Below are positions 8,699-16,302 of a stretch of DNA of 64,000 bases, piece by piece. Source of the stretch: Prevotellaceae bacterium HUN156. Its GTDB lineage: Bacteria; Bacteroidota; Bacteroidia; Bacteroidales; Bacteroidaceae. Below the pieces are notes generated by a model, which saw only the letters and a program-made list of their open reading frames with translations, was not told where the DNA came from and did not search any database. The stretch's first letter is position 1. Every line of letters begins with the position of its first letter. The DNA is taken from contig FPIT01000003.1 of assembly GCA_900119285.1 (NCBI GenBank), positions 124,001-188,000 on the forward strand, read 5' to 3'. Made by a program: the position numbers and the translations under genes.

Positions 8699-10600
8699 AT
8701 GGTATTAGAATACGATGTGATTATAATCGGTGGCGGACATGCTGGCTGTGAAGCTGCGACGGCTTCTGCCAATATGGGTGCTAAAACCTGTCTCGTCACC
8801 ATGGATATGAATAAGATTGCACAGATGTCGTGTAATCCTGCTATTGGTGGCATTGCTAAAGGACAAATCGTAAGAGAGATAGACGCCTTAGGCGGACAGA
8901 TGGGATTGGTGACAGATGCTACTGCCATCCAGTTTCGCATGCTGAATCGCAGCAAGGGTCCTGCCGTATGGAGCCCTCGTGCACAATGCGACAGAGGAAA
9001 ATTCATTTGGAAGTGGCGCTCTGTTCTCGATGAAACGGAGAATCTTGATATCTGGCAAGACCAAGCAGACGAGCTGTTGGTAGAGGATGTTGCTATGGCA
9101 CAGCAACAAGCAAAGCGCGTAGTCGGTGTAAAGACCATCTGGGGCTGTGAGCTCAGAGCTAAGACAGTAGTTATTACTGCAGGCACCTTCCTAAATGGCT
9201 TGATGCATATTGGCAGAAAAATGGTTCCTGGAGGACGTATTGCCGAGCCTGCTGTGCCCCATTTCACCGAGAGTATTACTCGTCATGGTGTTCGTTCTGC
9301 TCGCATGAAGACTGGTACTCCTGTGCGCATCGACAAGCGTAGCGTACATTTCGAAGATATGGAGCGACAGGATGGAGAGAATGGCTACTACCAGTTCTCT
9401 TATATGGGACAGCCTCGTCCACTGCAGCAGCTACCTTGTTGGGTATGCTATACCAACGAACAGGTGCACGAAACCTTGCGTAGTGGATTAGCTGACTCCC
9501 CACTCTACAACGGACAGATTCAGTCTATCGGTCCACGCTATTGTCCTTCTATTGAGACCAAGCTCGTAACATTCCCTGATCGTCCTCAACATCTGCTCTT
9601 CTTAGAGCCAGAGGGTGAAGATACCAACGAGATGTATCTGAATGGTTTCTCCTCATCACTGCCAATGGATGTGCAGATAGAAGCACTGAAGAAGATTCCT
9701 GCACTCCGCGACCTCAGAGTATATCGCCCTGGATATGCCATTGAATACGATTTCTTCGACCCCACACAACTTAAACATTCGTTGGAATCGAAAGTGATCG
9801 ACGGATTATTCATGGCAGGACAGGTGAATGGTACCACCGGATATGAAGAAGCTGGCGGACAAGGAACACTGGCTGGCATCAATGCTGCACTAAAGGCTGG
9901 TAGCACTACCGACAAGACCTTCGAACTTCAGCGCGACGAAGCATATATCGGAGTATTGATAGATGATTTGGTAACAAAGGGTGTAGACGAACCTTATCGT
10001 ATGTTTACCTCCAGAGCTGAATACCGCATTCTCTTGCGTCAGGATGATGCCGATGCTCGACTGACGGAGAAAGCCTACGAACTAGGCATTGCCAAAAAAG
10101 ACCGCTATGACTGGTGGATGCAGAAGAAACAAGCCATCGAAGAAATCGAAGAATTCTGTCGCACATTCCCGATTAAACCGAAGAATGTAAACGGAGCATT
10201 AGAAGCTATCGGCTCTACCCCACTCGTGTATGGATGTAAGTTAGAAGACTTGGTGGCTCGCCCAGAACTAAACTTCGAGAAACTATATACTATTGTTCCT
10301 GAACTCAAGGAGCATATCATGCGCTTACCTAATCGTCAGGAAGAAATAGCCGAAGCTGCGGAGATTCATATCAAATATAAAGGATACATCGAGCGCGAAC
10401 GAATGGTAGCAGAAAAAATGCACCGCTTGGAGAATATCAAGATAAAGGGACGCTTCGACTATCCCAACCTCACAGCAGTATCTACCGAAGCAAGACAGAA
10501 ATTAGAGCGAATCCAACCCGAAACGCTCGCACAAGCCAGCAGAATTCCAGGAGTATCTCCCAGCGATATAAATGCAATGCTGGTGCTACTTGGCAGATAG
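8699..10600 (+). CDS. mnmG: tRNA uridine 5-carboxymethylaminomethyl modification enzyme
   Basis: FAD-dependent enzyme (GidA) that works with MnmE to modify the wobble uridine U34 of several tRNAs. 633 residues, the usual full length. N-terminal FAD motif IIIGGGHAGCEAA (residues 8-20), then MSCNPAIGGIAKGQ. The Cys-containing segment FLEPEGEDTNEMYLNGFS and the signature GLFMAGQVNGTTGYEEA are present, and the C-terminal MnmE-binding helical domain ends the protein. Its stop codon adjoins the first parS site. Historically this gene is often found near replication origins, which agrees with the rest of this window. Confidence 0.96.
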   Translation: MVLEYDVIIIGGGHAGCEAATASANMGAKTCLVTMDMNKIAQMSCNPAIGGIAKGQIVREIDALGGQMGLVTDATAIQFRMLNRSKGPAVWSPRAQCDRGKFIWKWRSVLDETENLDIWQDQADELLVEDVAMAQQQAKRVVGVKTIWGCELRAKTVVITAGTFLNGLMHIGRKMVPGGRIAEPAVPHFTESITRHGVRSARMKTGTPVRIDKRSVHFEDMERQDGENGYYQFSYMGQPRPLQQLPCWVCYTNEQVHETLRSGLADSPLYNGQIQSIGPRYCPSIETKLVTFPDRPQHLLFLEPEGEDTNEMYLNGFSSSLPMDVQIEALKKIPALRDLRVYRPGYAIEYDFFDPTQLKHSLESKVIDGLFMAGQVNGTTGYEEAGGQGTLAGINAALKAGSTTDKTFELQRDEAYIGVLIDDLVTKGVDEPYRMFTSRAEYRILLRQDDADARLTEKAYELGIAKKDRYDWWMQKKQAIEEIEEFCRTFPIKPKNVNGALEAIGSTPLVYGCKLEDLVARPELNFEKLYTIVPELKEHIMRLPNRQEEIAEAAEIHIKYKGYIERERMVAEKMHRLENIKIKGRFDYPNLTAVSTEARQKLERIQPETLAQASRIPGVSPSDINAMLVLLGR

Positions 10601-10614
10601 TTTCACGTGAAACA
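10599..10614. promoter_or_regulatory. parS site 1 (ParB-binding palindrome)
   Basis: AGTTTCACGTGAAACA matches 15 of 16 bases of the bacterial parS consensus TGTTTCACGTGAAACA. Only the outermost base differs. It overlaps the mnmG stop region and lies in the mnmG-apt gap. Confidence 0.85.
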
Positions 10615-10647
10615 ATATTAGTACAAACATTGATAAAACCAAGGATT

Positions 10648-11178
10648 ATGAACAACAAAACATTAATGGCTAATCTGCGTTGCATACCAGATTTCCCACA
10701 GAAGGGTATCAACTTCCGTGATGTCACTACCCTATTCAAGAATCCCGCCTGCCTTCAAATCATGGTAGACGAACTGTACGAACTGTACAAAGACAAAGGA
10801 ATCACCAAGATTGTAGGTATTGAAAGCCGCGGTTTTGTGATGGCTTCAGCACTTGCTGTTAAACTTGGTGCTGGTGTAGTGCTTGCACGTAAACCAGGAA
10901 AACTCCCCGCTGCTACCGTACAGGAGAGTTATGCTAAAGAATATGGCGAAGACACCATAGAAATCCACGAAGATGCTATTAACGATAAAGATGTGGTTTT
11001 ACTGCACGACGACCTACTGGCAACGGGTGGAACTATGAAGGCTGCCGTAAATCTGGTGAAGAAATTCAATCCACGCGGCGTATTCGTTAACTTCTTGATT
11101 GAAATCACAGACGAAGGTCTTCACGGACGTGATGTGTTTGATAAGGACACAGAGGTTACGACACTGATGAGAATTTAA
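10648..11178 (+). CDS. apt: Adenine phosphoribosyltransferase
   Basis: Purine salvage enzyme making AMP from adenine and PRPP, about 176 residues. Family landmarks: FPQKGINFRDVT at the N-terminus, the substrate segment GIESRGFVMASALA, and the PRPP-binding loop VVLLHDDLLATGGT. The ATG at 10648 gives the usual family N-terminus; an in-frame TTG at 10630 adds residues without support. It sits between two parS sites. Confidence 0.93.
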   Translation: MNNKTLMANLRCIPDFPQKGINFRDVTTLFKNPACLQIMVDELYELYKDKGITKIVGIESRGFVMASALAVKLGAGVVLARKPGKLPAATVQESYAKEYGEDTIEIHEDAINDKDVVLLHDDLLATGGTMKAAVNLVKKFNPRGVFVNFLIEITDEGLHGRDVFDKDTEVTTLMRI

Positions 11179-11194
11179 TGTTTCACGTGAAACA
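11179..11194. promoter_or_regulatory. parS site 2 (perfect ParB-binding palindrome)
   Basis: TGTTTCACGTGAAACA, identical over all 16 bases to the parS consensus. It lies in the 21-base gap between apt and uvrC, 565 bases from site 1. Confidence 0.92.
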
Positions 11195-11199
11195 AAGAA

Positions 11200-13029
11200 A
11201 TGACTAAAGACGAGAACGACAAGAGATTAGCGTATCTGCGAGGCATTGTCAGCCGATTGCCTGACAAGCCTGGCAGTTACCAGTTCTATGACAACGAGCA
11301 TACCATTATCTATGTGGGTAAGGCGAAGAATCTCAAGGCGAGAGTCTCTACTTACTTCCACACGGAGGTAGACCGTTTTAAGACAAAAGTTCTCGTTTCT
11401 AAGATTTTCGACATCAGTTATACGGTAGTAAACACCGAAGAAGACGCTTTACTACTGGAAAACTCACTCATTAAGAAGTATAATCCACGCTATAATGTAC
11501 TTCTTAAAGATGGTAAGACCTACCCTTCTATCTGTATTACCAACGAATATCTCCCTCGCATCTTCAAAACACGCACTATCAATAAGAAATGGGGCACCTA
11601 TTATGGTCCCTACTCTCATATTGCCTCAATGTATGCTGTTTTGGACATTATCAAGGAGTTATACCATCCTCGCACCTGCAATCAGCCCATCACGAAGGAA
11701 GGCGTAAAGGCAGGGAAATATAAGGTTTGTCTGGACTATCATATTAAGAAATGTATGGGTCCTTGTGTGGCTAAGCAGACCTATGAGGACTATCAGAAGA
11801 ACATCCAGCAGGCAAGAGAGATATTGAGAGGAAATACTCGTCAGGTGCTTCGCGATTTAAGGGAAGAAATGATGAAACTGAGCGAAGAATTGCGCTTTGA
11901 GGAAGCTGAGGAGGTAAAGCGTAAGTATCTGGCTCTGGATGGCTTTGTAAGCAAGAGCGAGGTAGTGAGCCATACCATCAATAATGTGGATGTATTCTCT
12001 ATCACAAGCGACGAGAAGATGGCCTTCATCAACTATCTACACGTATCTAATGGCAGTATCAATCAGAGCTTTACAATAGAGTACAAGAAGAAGCTAAACG
12101 AGAGTGACGAAGAACTGCTACAGTTGGGTATTGTAGAGCTGAGGGAGCGCTTTCATAGCGATGCCAAGGAGGTGATAGTGCCTATGGAGATGGATGGAGT
12201 GCTGGAAAACATCACGTTTACGGTGCCCAAATTAGGCGATAAGAAGACACTTCTTGACCTCTCGATTATGAACGGAAAGCAGTATAAGTTTGACCGTTTG
12301 AAACAAGCTGAAAAGCTGAATCCTGAGCAGAAACAAGTACGACTGATGAAGGAGTTACAGGAGAAACTTGGATTGCCAAAAATGCCCTATCAAATAGAGT
12401 GTTTCGACAACTCAAACATCTCCGGAACAGATGCTGTGGCAGCCTGTGTAGTCTTCAAAAAGATGAAGCCTTCGAAGCGCGATTATAAGCACTACAACAT
12501 CAAAACGGTCACAGGACCAGACGATTACGCATCCATGAAAGAAGTGGTGTATAGGCGCTATACTCGCTTACTGGAAGAAGAGCAGCCCCTACCCGACCTC
12601 ATTATTGCAGATGGTGGTAAGGGACAAATGGAGGTTATCAGACAAGTGATACAAGACGAGCTGAACCTGGATATTCCCATTGCTGGACTTGCTAAAGACG
12701 ATCGCCATCGCACCAATGAACTGCTCTACGGTTTCCCTGCCATCCATGTGGCTTTGAAGATGGATAGTGAGCTCTTCCATGTGTTGACACAGATACAAGA
12801 TGAAGTACACCGCTTTGCCATAGAATTCCATCGAAATAAGCGTTCTAAGCGCGCCTTACACTCCGAGCTAAACGACATTAAGGGAATTGGCCCGAAAACG
12901 CGTGACGAGCTTCTAAATGGCCTTAAATCGGTTAAACGAATAAGGGAGGCAGAACTATCTACCCTATCCGATATTATAGGCCCTGCGAAAGCCAAAATAG
13001 TCTTTGAACATTTCCACTCTGAAGGCTGA
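11200..13029 (+). CDS. uvrC: Excinuclease ABC subunit C
   Basis: Dual-incision nuclease of nucleotide excision repair, 609 residues, full length. N-terminal GIY-YIG domain (GSYQFYDNEHTIIYVGKAK, residues 25-43). The UVR motif that contacts UvrB is around residue 225 (ELRFEEAEEVKRKYLAL). The RNase H-like endonuclease domain has ECFDNSNISGTDAVA, and C-terminal helix-hairpin-helix motifs start at LNDIKGIGPKT. Follows apt closely; the only insert between them is parS site 2. Confidence 0.96.
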   Translation: MTKDENDKRLAYLRGIVSRLPDKPGSYQFYDNEHTIIYVGKAKNLKARVSTYFHTEVDRFKTKVLVSKIFDISYTVVNTEEDALLLENSLIKKYNPRYNVLLKDGKTYPSICITNEYLPRIFKTRTINKKWGTYYGPYSHIASMYAVLDIIKELYHPRTCNQPITKEGVKAGKYKVCLDYHIKKCMGPCVAKQTYEDYQKNIQQAREILRGNTRQVLRDLREEMMKLSEELRFEEAEEVKRKYLALDGFVSKSEVVSHTINNVDVFSITSDEKMAFINYLHVSNGSINQSFTIEYKKKLNESDEELLQLGIVELRERFHSDAKEVIVPMEMDGVLENITFTVPKLGDKKTLLDLSIMNGKQYKFDRLKQAEKLNPEQKQVRLMKELQEKLGLPKMPYQIECFDNSNISGTDAVAACVVFKKMKPSKRDYKHYNIKTVTGPDDYASMKEVVYRRYTRLLEEEQPLPDLIIADGGKGQMEVIRQVIQDELNLDIPIAGLAKDDRHRTNELLYGFPAIHVALKMDSELFHVLTQIQDEVHRFAIEFHRNKRSKRALHSELNDIKGIGPKTRDELLNGLKSVKRIREAELSTLSDIIGPAKAKIVFEHFHSEG

Positions 13030-13193
13030 CTTTCAAGGCATCATAACGCAACCTTCAACGAGCCGTAATTTCGAGGGCAACGAACCGTAATATACGCACT
13101 AGTTATCCGTAATACACGATGTTCTTTGTCCCAATTGTCACGCTTATCACCAAAACAATGCTGCAGATATTTGGAATATTCAACATTTTGTTG

Positions 13194-13201
13194 TATATTT
13201 G
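13194..13201 (+). promoter_or_regulatory. Promoter -7 box for the dtd operon
   Basis: TATATTTG with TTG at 13171-13173, 20 bases upstream. The dtd ATG follows after 22 bases. Confidence 0.6.
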
Positions 13202-13223
13202 CGCCAAATTACGTAATAGAAGA

Positions 13224-13676
13224 ATGCGAGCTGTCATACAAAGAGTAACCCACGCCAGCGTTACGATAGAGGGTAATGTTCATAGCCAGATTGGTCAGGG
13301 ATACCTGATTCTGCTGGGCGTTTGCGAAGAAGACACCATGGAAGATGTGGAGTGGTTGGTAAAGAAGATAGCCAATCTGCGCGTCTTTGGCGATGAGAAC
13401 GATGTGATGAACCGCTCGATACTCGACGTACAAGGTGAGGCACTGGTAGTAAGCCAATTCACGCTATTTGCAAGCTACAAGAAAGGCAATCGCCCCTCAT
13501 GGTTTAGAGCAGGCTCTCACGAGCACTCTATCCCACTCTACAAGGCTTTCTGCAACCAGCTTTCAGAGGCCATAGGCAAGCGTGTAGGTACTGGCGAATT
13601 TGGTGCTGATATGAAGGTTGAACTGCTAAACGATGGCCCTGTAACCATCTGTATGGACACAAAGAACAAGGAATGA
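13224..13676 (+). CDS. dtd: D-aminoacyl-tRNA deacylase
   Basis: Quality-control enzyme that hydrolyses D-aminoacyl-tRNA, 150 residues. The two signature motifs are present: SQFTL (in VVSQFTLFASYKKGNRPSW) and the cross-subunit Gly-Pro motif NDGPVTI near the C-terminus. The start at 13224 (MRAVIQRVTHASV) is the standard family start and follows a promoter box. Its stop overlaps the next ATG (ATGA). Confidence 0.95.
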   Translation: MRAVIQRVTHASVTIEGNVHSQIGQGYLILLGVCEEDTMEDVEWLVKKIANLRVFGDENDVMNRSILDVQGEALVVSQFTLFASYKKGNRPSWFRAGSHEHSIPLYKAFCNQLSEAIGKRVGTGEFGADMKVELLNDGPVTICMDTKNKE

Positions 13677-13921
13677 AAAAGTATCTAAAAGGAATAGAGA
13701 TTTCAGGTGTTATTCTGATGCTCATCGGATGCATAGGACACAGGTTTATGCATTACAGTTGGGCTATATGGGTATGCATCGTCGGACTGGCATTATTTTT
13801 AATACAGGTCGTTTATAAAGCCTTCAACTGGAAGGAATACGCTAAAGACAACTCGCAAAACATCATCGGGATGCTTGCAGTCATCATTATGTTGTTTATA
13901 ATAATGCTCCTGAAAAGATGA
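13673..13921 (+). CDS. Small membrane protein of unknown function
   Basis: 82 residues with three hydrophobic stretches (GVILMLIGCIGHRF, WAIWVCIVGLALFLIQVVY, IIGMLAVIIMLFIIMLL), so a small integral membrane protein. It is translationally coupled on both sides: its ATG overlaps the dtd stop and its own stop overlaps the MazG ATG, both as ATGA. No family recognised. Confidence 0.75.
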   Translation: MKKYLKGIEISGVILMLIGCIGHRFMHYSWAIWVCIVGLALFLIQVVYKAFNWKEYAKDNSQNIIGMLAVIIMLFIIMLLKR

Positions 13922-14241
13922 CTATAAAAGAAGCACAAGAGGCTGTTGACCAATGGATTAAAACGTATGGTGTGCGCTATTTTTCCGAACTCACCAATAT
14001 GGCTGTGCTGACTGAGGAGGTTGGCGAATTAGCTCGTGTTATTGCACGCAAATACGGTGATCAGAGCTTTAAGGCTGGCGAGAAAGAGAACCTTGGCGAC
14101 GAGATGGCCGATGTGTTGTGGGTACTGCTCTGTTTGGCTAATCAGACGGGTGTAGACCTCACAGAAGAACTGAAAAAGAATATCGCGAAGAAGACTCAAC
14201 GCGATAGTCAAAGACATATTCAAAACGAAAAACTCAAATGA
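13918..14241 (+). CDS. MazG-like nucleotide pyrophosphohydrolase
   Basis: 107-residue all-helical NTP pyrophosphohydrolase of the MazG/dUTPase-type superfamily. The metal-binding EExxE is seen in LTEEVGELARVI and the second ExxD in LGDEMADVLWVL. Such short forms clear non-canonical or excess nucleoside triphosphates. In one operon with dtd, another housecleaning enzyme, and with deoC 24 bases downstream. Confidence 0.85.
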   Translation: MTIKEAQEAVDQWIKTYGVRYFSELTNMAVLTEEVGELARVIARKYGDQSFKAGEKENLGDEMADVLWVLLCLANQTGVDLTEELKKNIAKKTQRDSQRHIQNEKLK

Positions 14242-14265
14242 TTTTTAACTTAAAACCCTAGTATT

Positions 14266-15177
14266 ATGGCAGAAAATCACATTCATGCAGAGCTGAAGAG
14301 CAAGTATGACGAAGCTCTCAGCAAGTACAATTGTAACATCAGCGATGCTGAAGTAGCAGAAGCTGTTAAGAAGATTATTGCAGAAAAGGTTCCCCAGAAC
14401 GATACAGAAGACGTGAAGCGCTTCATGTTTGGTAGTATCGAGCTAACAACATTGACTACACAAGACTCAGCAGAGAGTGTACTGAAATTGGTTGAAAAGG
14501 TCAACCAGTTTGCCCACGAGTATCCTACTATGCCTCATGTAGCTACTGTTGTCACCTACCCTCGCTTTACCAAACTGGTAAGTGAATCTCTGGAGGTAGA
14601 AGGCGTTATTCCTACTTGCGTTAGTGGTGCATTCCCCTCTTCACAGGCACTGTTGGAGATTAAGATTGCAGAGACCGGTCTTGCCGTCCGTGATGGTGCT
14701 GAAAATGTAGATATCGTCATGCATGTTGGCGAGTTCCTGAGCGGTGATTACGAGACTGTTTGCGACGAGATTTCAGAGCAGAAGGCTACCTGTGGCGATG
14801 TTCCTATGAAGGTTATCTTGGAGACTGGCGACCTTGGTTCTTGTGCAAACATCAAGAAGGCTTCTATCCTGTCTATGTATGCTGGTGCTGACTATATCAA
14901 GACTTCTACTGGTAAGGAGAAGGTTAGCGCTACTCCTGAGGCTGCTTACGTAATGTGTCAGGCTATCAAGGAGTACTACGATGAGACTGGTATTATGGTT
15001 GGTTTCAAGCCTGCTGGTGGTATCAACACCGTAATGGATGCCCTCACCTACTACACTATCGTAAAGGAAGTGCTGGGCGAGAAGTGGCTCACCAATTACT
15101 ATTTCCGTCTGGGTACCAGCCGTTTGGCAAACCTCTTGCTGAGCGAATTGGAAGGCAGAGAAGTGAAGTTCTTCTAA
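14266..15177 (+). CDS. deoC: Deoxyribose-phosphate aldolase
   Basis: Cleaves 2-deoxyribose 5-phosphate to glyceraldehyde 3-phosphate and acetaldehyde in deoxynucleoside catabolism. 303 residues, longer than the roughly 220-260 of many homologues because of an N-terminal helical extension common in Bacteroidota. The Schiff-base lysine lies in GADYIKTSTGK near residue 210, and MVGFKPAGGI and VDIVMHVGEF are further active-site strands. Followed by a clear terminator. Confidence 0.93.
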   Translation: MAENHIHAELKSKYDEALSKYNCNISDAEVAEAVKKIIAEKVPQNDTEDVKRFMFGSIELTTLTTQDSAESVLKLVEKVNQFAHEYPTMPHVATVVTYPRFTKLVSESLEVEGVIPTCVSGAFPSSQALLEIKIAETGLAVRDGAENVDIVMHVGEFLSGDYETVCDEISEQKATCGDVPMKVILETGDLGSCANIKKASILSMYAGADYIKTSTGKEKVSATPEAAYVMCQAIKEYYDETGIMVGFKPAGGINTVMDALTYYTIVKEVLGEKWLTNYYFRLGTSRLANLLLSELEGREVKFF

Positions 15178-15203
15178 TTAAGAAAACTATAACTTCTAAA
15201 CAA

Positions 15204-15231
15204 GAAAGGCGACCCTTGAGGCCGCCTTTTC
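15204..15231. terminator. Bidirectional terminator between deoC and the polyprenyl synthase gene
   Basis: AAAGGCG (15205-15211) pairs with CGCCTTT (15223-15229). Plus-strand T-run and minus-strand T-run both follow, and the genes converge here. Confidence 0.8.
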
Positions 15232-15237
15232 TATTCC

Positions 15238-16215
15238 TTAATAGTTTCGCTGAACTACGTAATCTACATAAGCTGTGAGAGAGTCCCTGATGGCTTTATC
15301 TTTCACGTGCTGGTCGATATACTGCATACAGAGCTGACTAAACTCCTGCATGCGCTTTTCAGCATATTCTATACCTCCCTGCTGCTTGGTAAACTCCACC
15401 AATACTGCTATCTCATCAGGATTGATAGTGCCTGCCTTCACCTTCTTTGCAAGCGTCTGCATCGACTCGTAGTTCGTATTATTCAGGGCATAGATAACGG
15501 GCAGTGTCAGCTTACCTTCCGTCATATCATTACCTGTAGGCTTACCTATCTCCTTGGAGTCGAAATAGTCGAAGATATCATCACGAATCTGGAACATAAT
15601 ACCCAGGTTCTGACCAAATTCTCCTGCTGCCTTTACCTCTTCAGCTGAAGCACCAGCAGAGAGCGCACCGATAGCTGCACAGGCTTCGAAAAGCGCTGCC
15701 GTTTTCTGCTTAATTACCTGATAGTAAACCTCTTCCTTTATCTCCTGATTCTGGATATTCGACAACTGAAGAATTTCTCCGGCAGCCAGTGTACGTCCCA
15801 GTTCTGCAAGATACTGCACAATCTGCTGATTGCCCGTATAAGACACATGCAGCAAGGCTGTAGACAGGATATAGTCGCCCACCAATACAGCCACCTTATT
15901 ATTATATGAGGCATTAACAGAAGCCTGTCCGCGACGCTCACCACTCTCATCTACCACATCATCATGCACCAACGATGCCGTATGTAGCAGTTCCAAACCT
16001 ACCGCAGCGTGCTGAGCTACATCCGTTACCTTACCATAGTTCTTGGCTGTGAGCAATATCAGCATCGGACGCATACGCTTTCCACCCCTCTGACGGATAT
16101 GCGTCAATACCTGTGAAAGCAATCCGTCATCGTGTGTTAAACTTGAATTGAACAACGCAATAAAGTCGCTCAAATCCTTCTCAATAGGTTGTTTGATGAG
16201 TGATAAATAATCCAT
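15238..16215 (-). CDS. Trans-polyprenyl diphosphate synthase (octaprenyl-type)
   Basis: Makes the long polyprenyl side chain of the quinone pool, probably menaquinone, from IPP and an allylic starter. 325 residues from the ATG at 16215 (MDYLSLIKQPIEKDL). First Asp-rich motif LVHDDVVDESGERRG and second Asp-rich motif QIRDDIFDYF are intact, as is the GGKRMRPML IPP-binding segment. The 24-residue upstream extension of the frame overlaps the promoter and is not used here. Chain length cannot be set from sequence alone. Confidence 0.9.
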   Translation of the reverse strand: MDYLSLIKQPIEKDLSDFIALFNSSLTHDDGLLSQVLTHIRQRGGKRMRPMLILLTAKNYGKVTDVAQHAAVGLELLHTASLVHDDVVDESGERRGQASVNASYNNKVAVLVGDYILSTALLHVSYTGNQQIVQYLAELGRTLAAGEILQLSNIQNQEIKEEVYYQVIKQKTAALFEACAAIGALSAGASAEEVKAAGEFGQNLGIMFQIRDDIFDYFDSKEIGKPTGNDMTEGKLTLPVIYALNNTNYESMQTLAKKVKAGTINPDEIAVLVEFTKQQGGIEYAEKRMQEFSQLCMQYIDQHVKDKAIRDSLTAYVDYVVQRNY

Positions 16216-16233
16216 TCTTATTGAATTTTGTGA

Positions 16234-16241
16234 CAAAATTA
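16234..16241 (-). promoter_or_regulatory. Promoter -7 box for the polyprenyl synthase gene
   Basis: Minus strand reads TAATTTTG (TAnnTTTG), 18 bases upstream of the ATG. No convincing -33 element. Confidence 0.45.
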
Positions 16242-16302
16242 GTGAAAAAATCGCGATATGACGAAATATTTTAGTAATTTTACGCACAAATTGAAAAATG
16301 TT

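Noticed and set aside
8449..9267. Open frame of 272 codons on the minus strand
   Set aside because: Crosses YraN and mnmG in antisense; no similarity.
15301..15310. Third parS-like word TTTCACGTGC
   Set aside because: Only half of the palindrome is present, inside the polyprenyl synthase gene.
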